The notes under the pieces were generated by a model, which saw only the letters and a list, made by a program, of their open reading frames with translations, was not told the origin of the DNA and ran no database searches. Positions 52,527 to 64,000 of a stretch of DNA of 64,000 bases are shown here, piece after piece (the first letter of the stretch is position 1; the number at the start of each line of letters is the position of its first letter). Source of the DNA: Gonatopus flavifemur (Eukaryota > Arthropoda > Insecta > Hymenoptera > Dryinidae); contig JAFFJZ010000001.1 in the NCBI GenBank assembly GCA_018340375.1, forward strand, positions 40,664,001 to 40,728,000, written 5' to 3'. The position numbers and the translations under genes are program-made.

Positions 52527-52924
52527 TGTGGATGTATCATTGATATTCTATGCACGTCATGGGATATCTGTAATAACTTGCGTTTTTCTCAGATTACATA
52601 AACGTAAGGTCGACAGATTATATTTTCACCAAAAAATCAAAACCTTATATTTATCAATTCTATTTCTGAATTGATGCATTGAGAAAAAGGCCACTTGTCC
52701 CAGCTAAATTTCAGCTGGCGTAAATCAGTCTTGTTGTTTGAGATATGAATATAAAATAATTTATTCAAGGTGACTACAAAAATATAGCCGTGACAAATAA
52801 AATTTGTTTGTTTCAACTAAATTTTTACGTAACTTGAATGAATTTCTTACCTGTCTAATATTCAAATAAACCCTTTTCTTAGCGTACGGAGAGATCAATT
52901 GGTTGATGCAGCAAATCGAGGTAT

Positions 52925-53496
52925 ATACAGGATGTCCCAGAATTCGCGGACCGGATTTCAATTTGACCGGATTTGGCTCTGCAGCCGAAATGCAATAATT
53001 TCTCGTTTGAAAAAAATGTTTTCGACGCTTAGTTTTGGAGATATAAGCATTTTTAGATTGTTTTTCAAATCCAAATCATTCGAAAACGCTGTGTGCTAGA
53101 TACTCGAGCTTAATACCATTCGCTAAGTTGGAAAACGGCGGATCTGTGGGAAACAAATTAAACTATTTTATCATTGATAGTTCCGTAGTTATAGCGATTT
53201 GAAGTTGCTGAATTCTGATTGGCTGAAAGCTAAAAAATTTTGAATCGCTATAGCTCCGAAACTATCAATGATAAAATAGTTTAATTTTTTTCTCACAGAT
53301 CCGCCGTTTTCCAACTTAGCGAATGGTATTAAGCCCGAGTATGTAGCATACAATGCCTTTGAATGATTTAGATTTGAACAAAAATCTAAAAATGCTTATA
53401 TCTCCAAAACAATTTTTTTCAAACGGGAAATTATCGCATTTTGGCTGCAAAATACACCTGTAAAATCCGGTCCGCGGGGCCTGGGACAACCTGTAT
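52925..53496. mobile_element. 570-bp palindromic element, ATACAGGWTGTCCCAG ends
   Basis: Near-complete inverted symmetry. The ends ATACAGGATGTCCCAG and complement are followed by GCGGACCGGATTT, GATATAAGCATTTTTAGAT and AACGGCGGATCTGTG, each present on both arms. The centre carries CTGAATTCTGATTGGCTG. Partial relatives lie at 7480-7935 and 46905-47061. Confidence 0.85.
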
Positions 53497-53837
53497 GGAA
53501 CAACAAATATTGTTACTAACTTAGCTGTGAATTTGCTGCCACAGCTAACTGAATTGCTGAAAAACAATCGCTTAAAGTGATACTAGTGGCGTGGCAGCAC
53601 CCAAATCGTTTATAACAAACTACGGGCAAACGCTTCAATTTAATGAAAATATCGCTCTGTACAGCATTTCCACTCGAATAAGAGAAGTATGTATGCAAAA
53701 TTTCTCCGAACTGAACTTATGAAAATGTCTGAAATTTTCAGGGAACAATCTTTGAAACTTCATCAATAATTGTTGTGCAGAGCCCAAATTTGTAATTTCG
53801 AAAAAAAATTATATGTTTTCGCAGTTTCCCATGTGTA

Positions 53838-55078
53838 GGGTGAACTACCCATTAGATGAACGATGGACCAGTAGATGAACGACTCATAAAAGAAGTAATT
53901 ATTAAAAATTTCTGCTACCTTTAAATAATTCGTTTGTTTTTGCAACAGAAGTAACTTCCCAGGTAAAAATTGACCATGGGCGCTAGGTTGCCGCAAGGCT
54001 CACCAAGATGGGCCGAGCCTAGGCTACCAAGCATGGCGCAACTCTGAAATGATAACATCATTTCAGCCTCAGCCCATTTGTTTCCACAATCAAGACCCAA
54101 CACTGGAAACAGGGTTGTGATAGCATATGCCGTCAATGGCAGACCATACAAAAATTTGTTCGCCAAGGATGAGCCAACGCTGTAGCAATCTTGCGGCAGG
54201 GTTGCGCCCATCTCATGCCAATGGTCACTTTTATTTTTTATTGTAATTGAAAATAAAATAAAAAATCCATTCTATCATTTCGATTGAACGAAATGAATGT
54301 CGGAGAATTTCAACATGTAATTTTTCTGATTAGTTTAAACTGATGAATGACGTAAATCCGGTGGTCCTGGCGTAGAAGTAGGCGGATCTGGAAACAGATG
54401 AAGAATTATTTCTGTCATGGAATCTTTAAAGGAGACTCATATATTGATTGAACGCTTGGTTCGCCACTCGCAGGAAACAAGCATCACTCTGGTGAGAGGT
54501 ATTGTAATTTGCTGTTTGAGAAGGAAGTTTCACCCTTAGCCAAGCTATTACTCAAGTCGAGTCAAGCTAACGCCTAAACTGAGCGAGGCCATCGCCCAAG
54601 CTGAGCCAAGCTATTGCCCAAGCTGGACCAAGCTACGACCCATGCTTGGTGCAACATGAGAATCCATTGTCATTCAGAGTTGCCTAATGCTTGGAGCAGT
54701 GTCCCGCCAAGCCCTAGAGAGCCTCTGTTGAAAGCATGATTTTTCCTTCAAGCAATATTGGTTGAAGGATGGGCCAAGCGTGGCGCAGCCAATGATCAAT
54801 GATGGATCAATGAAGTCGATTTATGACTTCCCATATTGGTACAATGTTTATACCATTGTCAACCATCCTTGTCCCTACATAGATTGCCCAGCTTTGGCTA
54901 GCAGCCTTGCGTCTAGCTATATTCCGTCGTCAGTATTGGCGGAGCCTGAAGATTTTTATATGGGTTCTTTGAAAGCAATCGAATTATTTCAATGTAGCAG
55001 AAATGTATAATAGTCATCGTTAGTTTATAATAGTTAGCTTCTTTTATCAATCGTTCATCTACTGGTTAACTCTTCCCT
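53838..55078. mobile_element. 1.24-kb element with CCAAGCTTGG words
   Basis: The ends are GGGTGAACTACC / GGGAAGAGTTAACC, each followed by AGTAGATGAACGA and ATAAAAGAAG, with TA flanks. Two blocks (about 53985-54220 and 54530-54930) are GC-richer strings of GCCAAGCTTGGC-like words. No transposase is seen. Confidence 0.75.
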
Positions 55079-55638
55079 ACTTTTCACATATTGAAACGTT
55101 CAAATTGATGTTTCGATGCAATTATATGAAAGTTCAGCAAAACACTGCAACGAATATAAAAGTATTTCTGAAAAACGTGTTTCTGCACAGCATGCAGTGT
55201 AACTCAAAGAATTCTTGATGGATCATAATGACTTGTACTCTCAATCAAAGGTGATGAAATTTCCTTGAATGTATACCTGAACCTAGCACCAAAAGCTTCA
55301 TTTGAAAATTCTTTTTCTCTCAATCGTGATTTTTTGAATTTTTTCTGACAGAATAATTAATTTTTCAAGTATATTTATAAAATACATTCATATACTCCAT
55401 CAAAAATATCTGTTTTTTCTGAGACAGTGTACACCATGCAAGAACAATTTTTGGAAACAATTTCGTAATCGTTACAGTATTTTGCTCAAATTTTCGTATA
55501 ATTGGATCGAAACATTAATTTGAACTCTTCAACATGTGAACAATAAATGCTGTGAATTGCAAAAATATGTATTGAATAGTTTCTTTCCTCAACAAAAATT
55601 GGCAAAAAGTGCTGGTTTTTGATGTTCCACACCAGGAT

Positions 55639-55758
55639 CCCTAGTGGAAATCACTATAGTTATTTTCCAGGCCATTGCAATGCCTCATCAGACACCTGTA
55701 GGGAACTTGCAAGGCCTAGTAATGGCGTGAAGAATAACCATAGTGATTTCTACTAGGG
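55639..55758. mobile_element. 120-bp CCCTAGTRGAAAT MITE
   Basis: The inverted ends CCCTAGTGGAAATCACTAT continue through GTTATTTTCC-like sequence. The interior holds GGCCATTGCAATGCC. Its termini match those of the longer CCCTAGTAGAAAT elements. Confidence 0.85.
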
Positions 55759-56207
55759 ATGCCCCTCTCAAATTAATAAATCAGATTCATAATTTTAGAA
55801 GAATTCTTGAAAATATCTTCAAGAAGTTTTATACTGTGTAGGTCTTGAAATGAATCCAAGAGTCTGAATTACTACTCCAAATTTCAATGTCGCATGAGAG
55901 ATGATTGGAACTGATTAAATCCGATCAAACCCATGTTGTTCTAAACAGATTTAGTGGCTTCTGTTTAAATAAAGAGATCAAAATTTGTAGAATTAATCAA
56001 TATCTTATCAAATGTAACCAGATCTGATCAGATCAAATATCGAATCCATTGGAATTCGATTAAATCTGGCCTCATTTGTTTGAGTCTCTACACACCAACA
56101 GATTATCCGATTGGATCTGAAGAGACACAATTGGATCCAGTGAGATTCGATCAGATCCAATCATTTGTCCCCGATGAGTGCAAGTTCGGAGTATGATTTG
56201 ATGTTCG

Positions 56208-56401
56208 AATATATTCTCAAATATGACCAATCAAATATTCGATAACATTAATCAAATATCAATAATATTCATTGAATATTCAATAATTATGAACATATAT
56301 AATAAATATATTCAATAATTGTCATCAATTATTTTATGAAGATCATTGAATATTTGATTAATGTTATCGAATATTTGATTGGTCATATTTCGGAATATAT
56401 T
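56208..56401. mobile_element. 195-bp AT-rich palindrome
   Basis: The arms share AAATATGACCAATCAAATAT and TCGATAACATTAATCAAATA with their complements. It is built of AATATTTGATT words. Confidence 0.75.
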
Positions 56402-56536
56402 TGATAACTGTTACCAGCCTTTTTTTGAGTGTGCTATAGTTGGAATCATCACAATTTATTGCAATGGGTTGTAAAAATTCCGCATCCAAAATGTGTTTCA
56501 TATTAAGTAACCCCAGTAACAATTTTGGATGGGAAA

Positions 56537-56792
56537 ATATCAGGGCCTGACGAGGCATGCCTGATTTCCTATCAGGGCCTCATCAGGTTTCGTTACGGGG
56601 TTCCCTATTTCTCTCGATTTTATAGAAATCTCATCCAAACCCTATTGTACCCCTGCGTGACAATCGTATTTGAATCCTATTAGGGAAATCAGATAAGATT
56701 TTCCTTGTTCACGGTTTCCGGATTCAAACCTGATCAGGACCTCATTTAAAATAGGGAATGCCTGATCAAATTTCTACTAGGGAATGGATGAA
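56537..56792. mobile_element. CCCTAGTAGAAAT element, copy 2 (left end lost)
   Basis: Homologous to 18329-18548, but here the right end (complement CCCTAGTAGAAATTTGATC) is kept. It contains CCTGATCAGGACC words like the element at 7983-8828. Confidence 0.7.
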
Positions 56793-56876
56793 TCAAATTT
56801 TGAGTTCATTCTGATTTGAAGAAACGATTGATTCTAACCAAATCCTACTGAATGAATAAGGAGTACTCGAAAGCAT

Positions 56877-57113
56877 CCCGGGTCGAAAATTTTGAACGGT
56901 TTTTGTCCTCATATTTGGTTTTTAGACTGATTTTGTCCTAATTGTTGAATAATGCGGATAAAAACAGTACTTTTCTATGATTTTAGTCTGAATTTCTCCT
57001 CCAACGAATGAAAGTGATTGAAGAGAAATTCAGACTAGAATCATGAAAAAGTACTGTTTTCAGTCTAAAAACGGAATATGAGGCCAAAAACCGTCCAAAT
57101 TTTTCGACTCGGG
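56877..57113. mobile_element. CCCGGGTCGAAAATTTTG hairpin
   Basis: The ends CCCGGGTCGAAAATTTTG and complement are followed by ACGGTTTTTG, TTTTTAGACTGA and AGTACTTTT arms, all paired. Confidence 0.8.
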
Positions 57114-57394
57114 ATCGATGACCAGTGAATCCCGATCGGATTCGATTATGTCGAATCATAATAGTGAATAGACAAGATTTCATGAATAGAACAACCCTGG
57201 TAAAAGAATTTTTTTCCAATTTGATATATTTTCCTATAAGGAATGTGTAAAATCCATATAAAAGCTGTATACATACGTATAAGATTCCAGCTTTTGATAT
57301 AATCCATATACGACCAAATTAATGGATCAAAGTTTTCATACATTGAATTTATACTTCCCATTAATGATGGATGATATTTAAAAGTATCGATAGT

Positions 57395-57728
57395 GTTCTT
57401 AAGGGGATACCAACGTACCGTCTGAGTAAACATTTTCTCGGTAAGAATTCTCCGCACTGAACTCACAAGAGAGTCTGAAATTTTCTGGAAATAATTTATA
57501 GTACCTCATCTATTACGATACATCGCCCGAATTTCAAATTTCGGAAAGCAAATTTCTTTCACCGACTGAGAAAACAAGTTTTTCTTCGAAATTCGAGCGA
57601 TGTACTGCAATAGATAAAGTACTAACGATTATTTCCTGAGAATTTCAGACCTTCTTATAAATTAAGCGCGGAAAATTTTTACCGAGAAAGTGTTTACTCA
57701 GTCGATGAGCAGGTATCCTCTTAAGAAT
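57395..57728. mobile_element. 334-bp hairpin, TCTTAAGRGGATACC ends
   Basis: The arms share GAGTAAACATTTTCTCGGTA and a later GTACNTCATCTATT stretch with their complements. The loop is near 57555. Confidence 0.75.
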
Positions 57729-57836
57729 ATCACTTTCTATTTAAAAAATATTGAATAAATATATCAAAATTTCACACAACCATTTTTAGTGAAGAATTTA
57801 CAACCCCGAGTGGACAAATTTTCAAAATTGTATATA

Positions 57837-58084
57837 CACTGTAAAAAAAATTTGTTGAATTCCAAACAAATATGCTTGGAAATTTACAAACTTGGTTTGG
57901 AAAAATAATTTCCGAACCTTTTTTGTAAATTGCCGAACAAAAGTTTGTGAATTTTCAAAAATCTTCGTGAAATTACAAAATTTTTTGAATGTTTACAAAC
58001 TTTTGTTTGGTAATTTACAAAAAAAGTTTGTGTAAAAAACTGCCAAACTTCTTTGTCAGTTTAGGAAGTATATTTTTTACAGTG
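57837..58084. mobile_element. CACTGTAAAAAAAATTTG element
   Basis: The inverted ends CACTGTAAAAAA are TA-flanked. The interior repeats CAAACTTTTGTTTGGNAATTT words. It is inserted in an AT-rich palindromic repeat (57810-58172), whose halves remain on each side. Confidence 0.8.
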
Positions 58085-58288
58085 TAATTTATATTTGATT
58101 ATGAATTATACATAATTTACATCTAAACTATATTGAATTATGTATAAACTGTATATAATCTTGAAAATGTTTCCATTCGAGAGATAGAATGTGCGACGAA
58201 ACGAGGAAGAGGAATTTTATATGATTCAATTGTTGTTTCACTAATCATACTCTATCAGAATCAATTAACAGATTGAATACAGAAAATC

Positions 58289-58450
58289 GCACGGAAAAAA
58301 TGAAGTGCTTGATATTTGGATAGCTAAAAATTAACTAGATAGCTATTTTTCAGCTGTGGTAACAAAAGTTATTGCTATAGTAGCTAAAATTTAGCTATTG
58401 CAGCGATATTTTCAGCTATCCAAGTAACAAACACGAAATACACGAAGTAT
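58289..58450. mobile_element. MITE with AGCTAAAAT words, copy 2
   Basis: Homologous to 6325-6541 over most of its length (CTTGATATTTGGATAGCTAA, AACAAAAGTTATTGCT). The right end is truncated. Confidence 0.7.
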
Positions 58451-58454
58451 CCAA

Positions 58455-59145
58455 CAAATAAAAAGGTATCTATTAGTATCTAAAAGATGTCTTAAGATCA
58501 TGGAAGATGTCTTGGAAGCCTTTCGTGAAAATATCTTCTCGACATCTAAAAGATGTCTCATGCAACAAATCTCAACAAGTTTTAGATATCTCAGAAATGT
58601 CTTGCATAGATATCTTTTAGATACGCTGACAAAGATGTTTTAGATATATGGAAGACATCTTTTAGATGGTTCCAAGATATGTTTTCGATTGTTTGAAGAT
58701 ATGTTTTAGACATGTGGAAAACATCTTTCACATGCATCAAGGCATTCTTTCAATTCTTTCAAGATACATCTTAGATATCCTTGAGATATCTTTTTTGAAA
58801 TCATGAGGACATCCCAGAATGTACAAAAAAATCACTAATGAGTTCTAAAAGAGGAACACGGCGTGACTTTCGCCCTTCTTCCTTGGACAATTCTTAAAAT
58901 GTGTAACAAATATTCAGAAACTCTTTCAAGATGTCTTTTGAACTATGCTGATTCGACATCTAAAAGATTTATTTCCGAAATACCTTGAAGACATGTTCCT
59001 GACATTATTTTAAGATATCTAAAAGATATCACTTCGACATATCTTGAAGATATCTCTTTTGTGATGTCATTCAGGTATTTAGAACACATCTTTTCGATGT
59101 ATCTAAGAGATGTCTTCCTAAAGATATCTTGTAGATGCCTTCAAG
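58455..59145. repeat. Degenerate AAGATATCTTTTAGA array
   Basis: About 690 bp of loosely spaced AAGAYATCTTTTAGATRT-like palindromes, more than 20 of them. No plain TIR was found. Confidence 0.75.
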
Positions 59146-60438
59146 ACCTTCGATTAATTCAGTAGAATTAAAAACCCTATTAGCAAGAAATAGTAATGAT
59201 GATGATTGAATGGAATCAATTCGAAGTATTGTAGAGTGCAACCCGATTGAATACAATTAATTTCAAGGAGTGCTGAAACGAAGCAACTGACGTAGATACA
59301 TGCAAAAACCTAGGTAAATGAACGGACTTGATCAATTGGAATGAATAAGTCAATTACATATGATAATCGAATAGAATCCAATGTTGGCTCTTTGAAAAAG
59401 CAACGATGTGTGTGCAAACTAGTTGCGCACGCAATGATTTGTTGTATTGGTGGTGCATTAGTGTATTACGTTCGCTGCAGAATAGGTACACAGCCTTAAT
59501 GTTATTCGCAAACAATTTCAGTCATTGCTTACTCAAAGAGTTAGTGTAATGCCGATTTGGAGAATTATCGAATATAAAATGTTCTGAACAGTTCGAACTA
59601 TAAATTTCAATTGACTTCACTACGGAAATGACTGTTTGAAATCTATTGGATTCAATATCACCAATAAATAAAAACTGAAATGTGAAATCCTCTATTCCGA
59701 ATCGGATATTATTGTGTATGTGACGATTCATTCAATCGGATGCAATGAGTGTATTGCCTAATTTCAATCACATTCATCACGCTGCACGACCGATTGGATC
59801 TAGTGGCATTCAGTAGGTAATCGACTGATTCAATATCATAATTTTAGGAAAATCATAACATATATGAATTTAAACATTTTTCAAACAAATTAAAATATTT
59901 CCAAAATAGTGATGTCACAAAGGATTTAGTTTTTATAGAATTTCGTAAAATATTGAGAAAAACTTGATGAATTTCCTATCAAAAAGGATCGATCCTTTTT
60001 GACATTACTACTCGAAAACGTAATTCACCAACGTAACTTCCTGTTGGATGATTTAACATCAGTTGCAAAATTAGAGAGAGTGAGAGAGAGTCAAATTTTC
60101 GGAAAAACAATTGAATTATCCTATTGAAGACCGAAAAATTCCAAATCTCTATGATTCAAGAATGGACAAGAATATGTTAAAGAGAAATCCATCGGTCATG
60201 ACTGAATTATTATTACACTGAATAAATGCCGAGTAATCGTGTACAGCGTTGAGTTCAAAACTCGTTTATGAGATTGTTTAAAACTTATCTTCTTCTCCAC
60301 ACTGTAGCTTATGAAAAAAAAAATTGATATCCGCTTCATTTTCTGTTCAAGAATAAGAACGTAGATTCCAATTATCCAATTGAATTCAATCGTGATTTTA
60401 GCTCACATGAGTTTTGATTAAATTCGATGAAGAATAGT
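59146..60438. other. Stretch with no gene seen
   Basis: AT-rich with some GATTNAATNNAATT words but no resolved element. No coding sequence is recognised. Confidence 0.4.
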
Positions 60439-60546
60439 CCACACAGCACCACAGTCCCAGAAGAATTTATAAACAATTCTTATTGAAATAATTGTATCTT
60501 TTATGAATCCATTAAGAATTCTTCTGGAATTGTGGCACTGTGAGGG
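60439..60546. mobile_element. CCACACAGCACCA MITE, copy 2
   Basis: 108 bp. The inverted ends continue through GTCCCAGAAGAATT, as at 49988-50096, with a diverged loop. Confidence 0.8.
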
Positions 60547-60968
60547 AGACGACGTTAACAGAATTTCAATCAATAGTTTAGAAAAATTAATAGACACTTG
60601 AGACTTTTATCGCTTGATTTATCAATGGGATGTGGTCGGGATCAATCATTTTTTTTGTCTAAAGATAATTTTACTTGTCATAGTTCTTCAAACAGAATTT
60701 CAAACGTATTGCCGATTAAAAACAATGAAAACTATACCCTGAGAACCCAATTTCTTAGACTGAAAGAAAACTTTCTTTTTCCTCATTCTAATAAATCTTT
60801 TTCCCAATGGAAAAATTTTCTGTTTCCATCACATGGAAACGAGAATTCTCAAATTGAAACAGAAATATAATCCTTTTCGAATCCGAAGAATGTGATTTCA
60901 ATTCAATGAAAAATTTTTCCATTGAAATGAATTATTTCTTCTATCGGAAGCAAGATTTATCAGAATGA

Positions 60969-61098
60969 CCCTGTTACAAATAATCTATGAAATCTCATTG
61001 ACGAATGGAACAATTAATAGGTTTCAATAAAATTCATTGATATTCAATCAGATATTTAAAGATTCGTAATAGTATTGAATAAAGTATTTCTACCAGGG
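60969..61098. mobile_element. CCCTGTTACAAAT / CCCTGGTAGAAAT element, copy 2
   Basis: 130 bp. The ends CCCTGTTACAAAT and (other strand) CCCTGGTAGAAAT are imperfect inverted repeats. It is homologous to 41815-41939. Confidence 0.7.
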
Positions 61099-63429
61099 AG
61101 GGCAAAGAAATTTTCTTCCAGTTCAAGAAATTGGGTTCTCAGTGTATGAATTTCAATCAGATTTGGCTAGATTCAATGAGTGCTCCATTGCATCTTACCA
61201 AATTACATTGACAGAGAATCCAATAGAATTCAATCATATCCTTTGTTCAATTCCAATAAAAATCAATGAGATTCATTTGACTTGTTCCTGTTTCCTCACA
61301 TGATATCAAACCGATATCCGTAGATGTCAATTTGATATCATACGAGAAGACAGGATAACAGTTCAAGACGAATTCATAGCGAATACCTTTAAAACTATGA
61401 GAATTCACAAGGAATGCTTGACGAATACTTCAAGGACTACCGTACTGTCTGATTAGAGTCCTTGTCGCAAGTATCACGGAATTGATTCAAGTGAATTGCG
61501 TATCCTCTTGATGTATCAAATGAGATACAGCTATTAATTTTTATCGACTCTATCTGATGAAATATTAATAATAAATCTCCTTAAGCGCAACGATTTTCAG
61601 GAATCTGTCGTACAATTGCGTCAAACAGTATTATGACGCAAACTTCAAAGTTTCTGTCACATTGATGGAAAATTGCTGTAAACAATCTTAATCGTGAAAA
61701 CCTTTCGCTCATACCATACCTGTCGAATTCTTAGAAATCCCTTATATAAATGCAAGACCAACATTCACGCGATAGTTGCATTCCAAGTATTTCAAACTGA
61801 ATTGTATTTGCATCGAGCCTACAAACACTTGAACGCATAAGGATACTCCGTATCACGGCAACATTTTTAAAAATACTTACGAAAATTTATTTTAAGATCA
61901 AAACATGCGTGAGAATTTGAATCTGAAATTAAGCAACCAGATATATATTTATATTTATCATATGCAAAAACCCAATGATGTTATTAGGATTTTGAAGGTT
62001 CAATGTTATCCTTACACACTCGCGCGTGTGACTCCCGTCGAAAAAAGAAAGGATATTCGAGCTATCCACGTGGATAATGACGCCTATGTTTAGAATTTAT
62101 TTATAGTCGATGCTGCTTCGCGCAAATACGTCAGCGACACCGCAATATTCGTTTTATGAGAAAAGACGTAAGGCGAAAGATAAGTGATTACAATCTATAC
62201 AAACAATTTTCTCTTTTTCTTTTATGATTCACAAAACTTGTTTCCTTTAAGGCGAGTTCGGCTTGTTGCGATCCATACCTCGACACGCGAATTTCGATCA
62301 GAAAATATCATATTTTCAGTAAAATTGTGCATCAAAATATTTTTAGTAATAGTGAAGTTTCATTGTGAATTCTGTTGTTTCGCATTTTTCATACTTCGAA
62401 TATATGTAAATTGAATTCTGATTATAGAGGAGTGATTTATACGAATGAAAAAGTAGCGTTTTGCTGGTAGCATTATGAAGTTGCAAATCATAGAGAGATC
62501 TTGTGGAAGATGAATAATTTACATTAATGATTGATAGATTATCATCGTCTATTGTCATATATATTTCAATAATAGTTTGCACGAGGCAACTGGTTCTCTA
62601 TCAATTTTTACATTCATCAAATTGTTTTTGTTGGATTACAATTTTTATACTGATTCAATCGAGTGATCGCACAACGTTATGAAGCTTATCGAATCTTATT
62701 TCTGATCGGTTGGAAAAAATCTACGCAGGAGTTAGTTACATATGCTTTTTTCAAACCGTAAAGAAGTGTTTCGAATTAATATGTCGCGGACTCTTCGTAT
62801 TGGTTGTTGAAATAATCAAAGAGCTCGTTCGAGTTCTTCGTGACATGGAGGAATAATTTGAGAATATAATATCGATTCTTCAAGCTCGTGGAATTTCTAC
62901 GTGAATTTTATTGCGATTCCGATCACTTCGGAGGTTTGTGGGGGAAGAATCTTCTTAACTACATATGTTCTACACGGGGACCAGTCAGAATTGAAAAAGG
63001 ATTTCGCCCTGGATATATCCTGGATTCACAATTCCATCTGTTTTTAGAAAATAGATTCATCATAAATTTCTAAAAGTTGGTTTACATAAGTCTTCGCATG
63101 ATGATTCAATCCAATCGACAAAATGACGATTGAATCCAATCGGATGACTATACATGTTATCATCGTTTATATTCCTGAATACGAAATGGATCGAGTATGA
63201 TTAATAATGTTGAAAGAGTTTCAATATGTATCAGAACGAGGACTTTCAAGTGCATTTAAATCAGAATATATAGGAAATTGCAGGGAATTTCAAACGGATA
63301 CGATAGTTGTTTCCATAATTCGAATTAAAATTGACTGACCAGCTTCCACGAGCACTTTGATGTGACTTGGATGGATTAAATAAAATATTTGATAACTGAC
63401 TTGATGCATCTTCATTTTACAATCGCGTG
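61099..63429. other. 2.3 kb with no gene or resolved element
   Basis: Little repeat structure apart from GATTCAATGAG-like words before 61280. A possible core promoter lies near 61744. Open frames are short and unconvincing. Confidence 0.4.
61744..61785 (+). promoter_or_regulatory. Possible TATA-type core promoter
   Basis: TATATAAA at 61744-61751 is followed about 30 bp later by GATAGTTGCATTCC, a weak initiator-like site. The region downstream is relatively repeat-poor. It may serve a gene that starts here and continues past the window. Weak evidence. Confidence 0.2.
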
Positions 63430-63679
63430 CACTGTTAAAAAATCCCTTCTGAAAATTCAGAAAATGTGACTGTAATTTTTTACAGCCACTGGTTTTCTGA
63501 ATTTTCAGATAAATTTTATTGAATTTTAAGACACCTTGACTCAATTTCGGAGTATATTCTAAGAATTCAGTCAAATTTCTTAAGATTCAGCAAAATTTGT
63601 CTGAAAATTCCGAAAACAAGTGACTATAAAAAATTATTGGCGCATTTTCTGAATATTTAGAAGGTATTTTTTTACACTG
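63430..63679. mobile_element. CACTGTTAAAAAAT element with CTGAAAATTCAGAA words
   Basis: The ends CACTGTTAAAAAATCCCTTC and, on the other strand, CAGTGTAAAAAAATACCTTC are followed by GAAAATTCAGAAAATG. Palindromic CTGAAAATTCAG words recur inside. Confidence 0.75.
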
Positions 63680-63699
63680 CGTTACCGGTGTTCCAACCC

Positions 63700-63900
63700 T
63701 TGTGAAAATAATCCTCTGAAAAACTCTTTAAAAGTCTTCAGAACTCTGAATAAGACTTTCTGAAAGTCTTGATATCCCTAACTATGTGAAGAAAAGCGTT
63801 AATAAGTCTTGGTGACTGTGAAACTCTTGAAAAGTCTTATTTCTCCTGAAATTTCGGACTTTCCGCAAGAGTTATTAAGAGTTAATGAAACATATTCAGA
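63700..63900. repeat. Word run AAAAGTCTTNNGAACTCTG
   Basis: A degenerate string of CTCTGAAAAACTCTT/GAAAGTCTT words, like the arms at 18845-19741, with no clear ends. Confidence 0.45.
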
Positions 63901-63939
63901 GTTTTATAGAAAAAAAATATAAGCAAGGAAAAGTGACTT

Positions 63940-64000
63940 CCCTGTTGGAAAAACCCAGCATGGTCCCAGCTGGACCAACTTGGTTCCCCCATACTGACCA
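63940..64000. mobile_element. Left end of a second CCAAGTTGG-word element
   Basis: CCCTGTTGGAAAAACCCAGC followed by GGTCCCAGCTGGACCAACTT matches the termini and words of 358-970. It continues beyond the window. Confidence 0.75.

Noticed and set aside
53921..54211. 96-codon minus-strand frame, fairly balanced composition
   Set aside because: It is generated by the GC-richer CCAAGCTTGG word block of the 53838-55078 element; the peptide changes with the word repeats.
54762..55010. 82-codon plus-strand frame
   Set aside because: It overlaps the right-hand word block and end of the same element.
60598..60870. 90-codon plus-strand frame
   Set aside because: Low-complexity (Phe, Ser, Asn) peptide from TTTTCC and GAATTTC words, with no homology recognised.

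Overview
This is insect nuclear DNA: AT-rich, with intron-split genes that have GT/AG junctions, and packed with short inverted-repeat (MITE-like) elements. The protein families point to an insect. They include two ionotropic chemoreceptors of the IR75 type, an insect-like HAUS6, a PRMT3 and an ESE-type ETS factor. A hymenopteran, possibly a parasitoid wasp, is my best guess from overall flavour. That is inference only; no diagnostic marker was seen.

Layout. (1) 1-20296, minus strand: two head-to-tail ionotropic receptor (IR) genes. The downstream copy A (1004-9159) loses its last exon off the left edge of the window. The upstream copy B (10098-20296) is complete, with 8 exons and 608 codons. 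The two share every intron position and phase, and almost every exon length. Their introns are filled with hairpin elements. (2) 20297-22975: spacer with one large inverted-repeat element. (3) 22976-26129, minus: HAUS6 (augmin subunit), 8 exons, 662 codons. (4) 26130-28983: a 2.85 kb divergent intergenic region made almost entirely of stacked and nested hairpin elements. (5) 28984-31581, plus: PRMT3, 8 exons, 524 codons. (6) 31582-37412: 5.8 kb with no recognised gene and, unusually here, almost no hairpin elements. (7) 37413-44590, minus: an ESE/ELF3-like ETS transcription factor with PNT domain, AT-hook and ETS domain, 6 coding exons, 332 codons, and a 5.1 kb first intron. (8) 44591-64000: 19.4 kb with no recognisable gene, holding many elements and some quieter sequence.

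The genes show no sign of acting as one pathway. The IR pair is a chemosensory tandem duplication. HAUS6 (spindle microtubule branching), PRMT3 (arginine methylation of ribosomal proteins) and the ETS factor (epithelial-type transcription) are independent neighbours.

The most unusual signal is the repeat fraction. Many elements have short terminal inverted repeats (TIRs), often flanked by TA. Their arms are not unique sequence but degenerate strings of a family-specific 8-16 bp word, often palindromic (CCGAATG, CCAAGTTGG, CTGATCAGG, CCACGTGG, AGATATCT, TCTGAAAAACTC and others). One hairpin (26917-27271) shows two whole 16-bp units gained or lost in a single arm, a direct trace of unit-wise growth. 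No transposase was found in the window. All identifications rest on reading the sequence; no database search was possible.
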